DNA from: Acidobacteria bacterium 37-71-11 | Lineage (GTDB): Bacteria > Acidobacteriota > Thermoanaerobaculia > Thermoanaerobaculales > Thermoanaerobaculaceae | Direction: 5' to 3' | DNA length: 14,348 nt | NCBI GenBank assembly: GCA_002279285.1 | Contig: NCBR01000083.1 | Coordinates: 1 to 14,348 of the forward strand | Shown: positions 13,893 to 14,348 of the stretch, piece by piece | Layout of the letters: every line of letters starts with the position of its first letter | How positions within the stretch are numbered: position 1 is the first letter of the stretch | The notes under the pieces: model-generated | What the model saw: the letters and a program-made list of their open reading frames with translations, nothing else | Told to the model about the DNA's origin: nothing | Databases searched by the model: none | Position numbers and translations under genes: made by a program

Positions 13893-14348
13893 GTGCGCGC
13901 ACGCGTCTTCCGTCAACTTCCCGGCACGCTCTACTCCGCGGTCGTCATGGAGCTGTTCGAGCGGCTCGCGTACTACGGGATGGTCCTGGTGCTCGGGATC
14001 TACCTGGTCCAGCGCATCGGCATCCGCCCCGACCTCTACGGGACGGTGTACGGGGTCTTCACTGGCGCGCTCTACCTGCTGCCGCTCTTCGCCGGGGCGC
14101 TCGCGGACCGCTTCGGTTACAAGCCCGCTCTCGCCATCGCGTTCGCGACGCTCACCGGCGGCTACGTCCTCCTCGGCAGCACGGCGAGCTTTCCGCTCAT
14201 CTGCGTGGCGCTGGGGCTGATCGCCGTCGGGGGATCGATCGTCAAGCCGACGATCTCCGGGACGGTGACGCGCACCACCGAAGAGGGCACCACGAGGCCG
14301 GTCGGCTTCGGGCTTTACTACATGGTCATCAACGCCGGCGGGTTGATC
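13893..14348 (+). CDS. POT/PTR-family proton-coupled peptide transporter, 5' part
   Basis: This is the first 152 residues of a major-facilitator membrane protein, cut off by the window edge with no stop codon. The POT signature ExxERFxYY appears as E20-L-F-E23-R24-L-A-Y27-Y28-G, in the first helix where it belongs. MFS motif A follows as GALADRFGYKPAL (about 66-78). A KPTIS stretch and FGLYYMVINAGG near the right edge match the later POT motif with its conserved Y, N and G. About four helices are seen. Known members import di- or tripeptides, or nitrate in some relatives, with protons. The GTG start is inferred: an in-frame stop (the hisS TAA at 13848) lies upstream, no other start occurs between, and the alternative ATG at residue 19 would truncate the first helix. 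It may be expressed from its own leaderless transcript. Confidence 0.88.
   Translation, partial: MRARVFRQLPGTLYSAVVMELFERLAYYGMVLVLGIYLVQRIGIRPDLYGTVYGVFTGALYLLPLFAGALADRFGYKPALAIAFATLTGGYVLLGSTASFPLICVALGLIAVGGSIVKPTISGTVTRTTEEGTTRPVGFGLYYMVINAGGLI

Overview
The window is a GC-rich stretch of a Gram-negative bacterial chromosome. An outer-membrane FadL-type barrel shows the double membrane. Third codon positions are strongly G/C and the intergenic gaps are short. Gene content and composition would fit Acidobacteriota, Myxococcota or a related deltaproteobacterial-type lineage, but I cannot place it more precisely from the sequence. There are ten protein-coding genes. One carries an apparent frameshift and one runs off the right edge. 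I see no rRNA, tRNA, insertion sequence, phage gene or CRISPR array.

Layout. 1-361 is non-coding, with a REP-like palindrome at the left edge, a six-copy heptamer array and the promoter of the first operon. 362-3137 is a two-gene operon: a FadL/OmpP1-type transporter and an exported SGNH/GDSL hydrolase, closed by a strong hairpin terminator at 3162-3183. 3270-5546 is an overlapping pair encoding a cytochrome bd-like membrane oxidase: a CydA-like subunit fused to a C-terminal heme c domain, and a second subunit that is its diverged paralogue. The second reading frame is interrupted at about 4936-4944. After a convergent gap with another heptamer array, a low-specificity threonine aldolase lies on the minus strand (5676-6725). 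It diverges from a rightward block: M16 metalloprotease, recN, a Sua5/TsaC-type gene, then after a 276-base gap a gamma-class carbonic anhydrase-like gene, hisS and the start of a POT-family peptide transporter.

How the genes relate. The first operon looks like extracytoplasmic lipid or hydrophobic-compound scavenging (hydrolase plus outer-membrane channel). The second is a respiratory module that probably takes electrons through its own c-type heme. The remainder is housekeeping: amino-acid metabolism, proteolysis, DNA repair, tRNA modification and charging, and peptide uptake. recN/sua5 and carbonic anhydrase/hisS each overlap by four bases (ATGA), suggesting translational coupling.

Two points merit most attention. 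First, the bd-like pair with heme c belongs to a poorly characterised part of the bd superfamily. Second, promoter-like elements can be read by eye ahead of seven transcripts. Three have TTG-17-TAGnnT form, and the three genes with no Shine-Dalgarno sequence and no overlapping upstream gene (threonine aldolase, recN, POT transporter) are the three whose -10 box puts the predicted transcription start on or within three bases of the start codon. Leaderless transcription is therefore a concrete, testable reading. I did not find a convincing wholly new multigene system.
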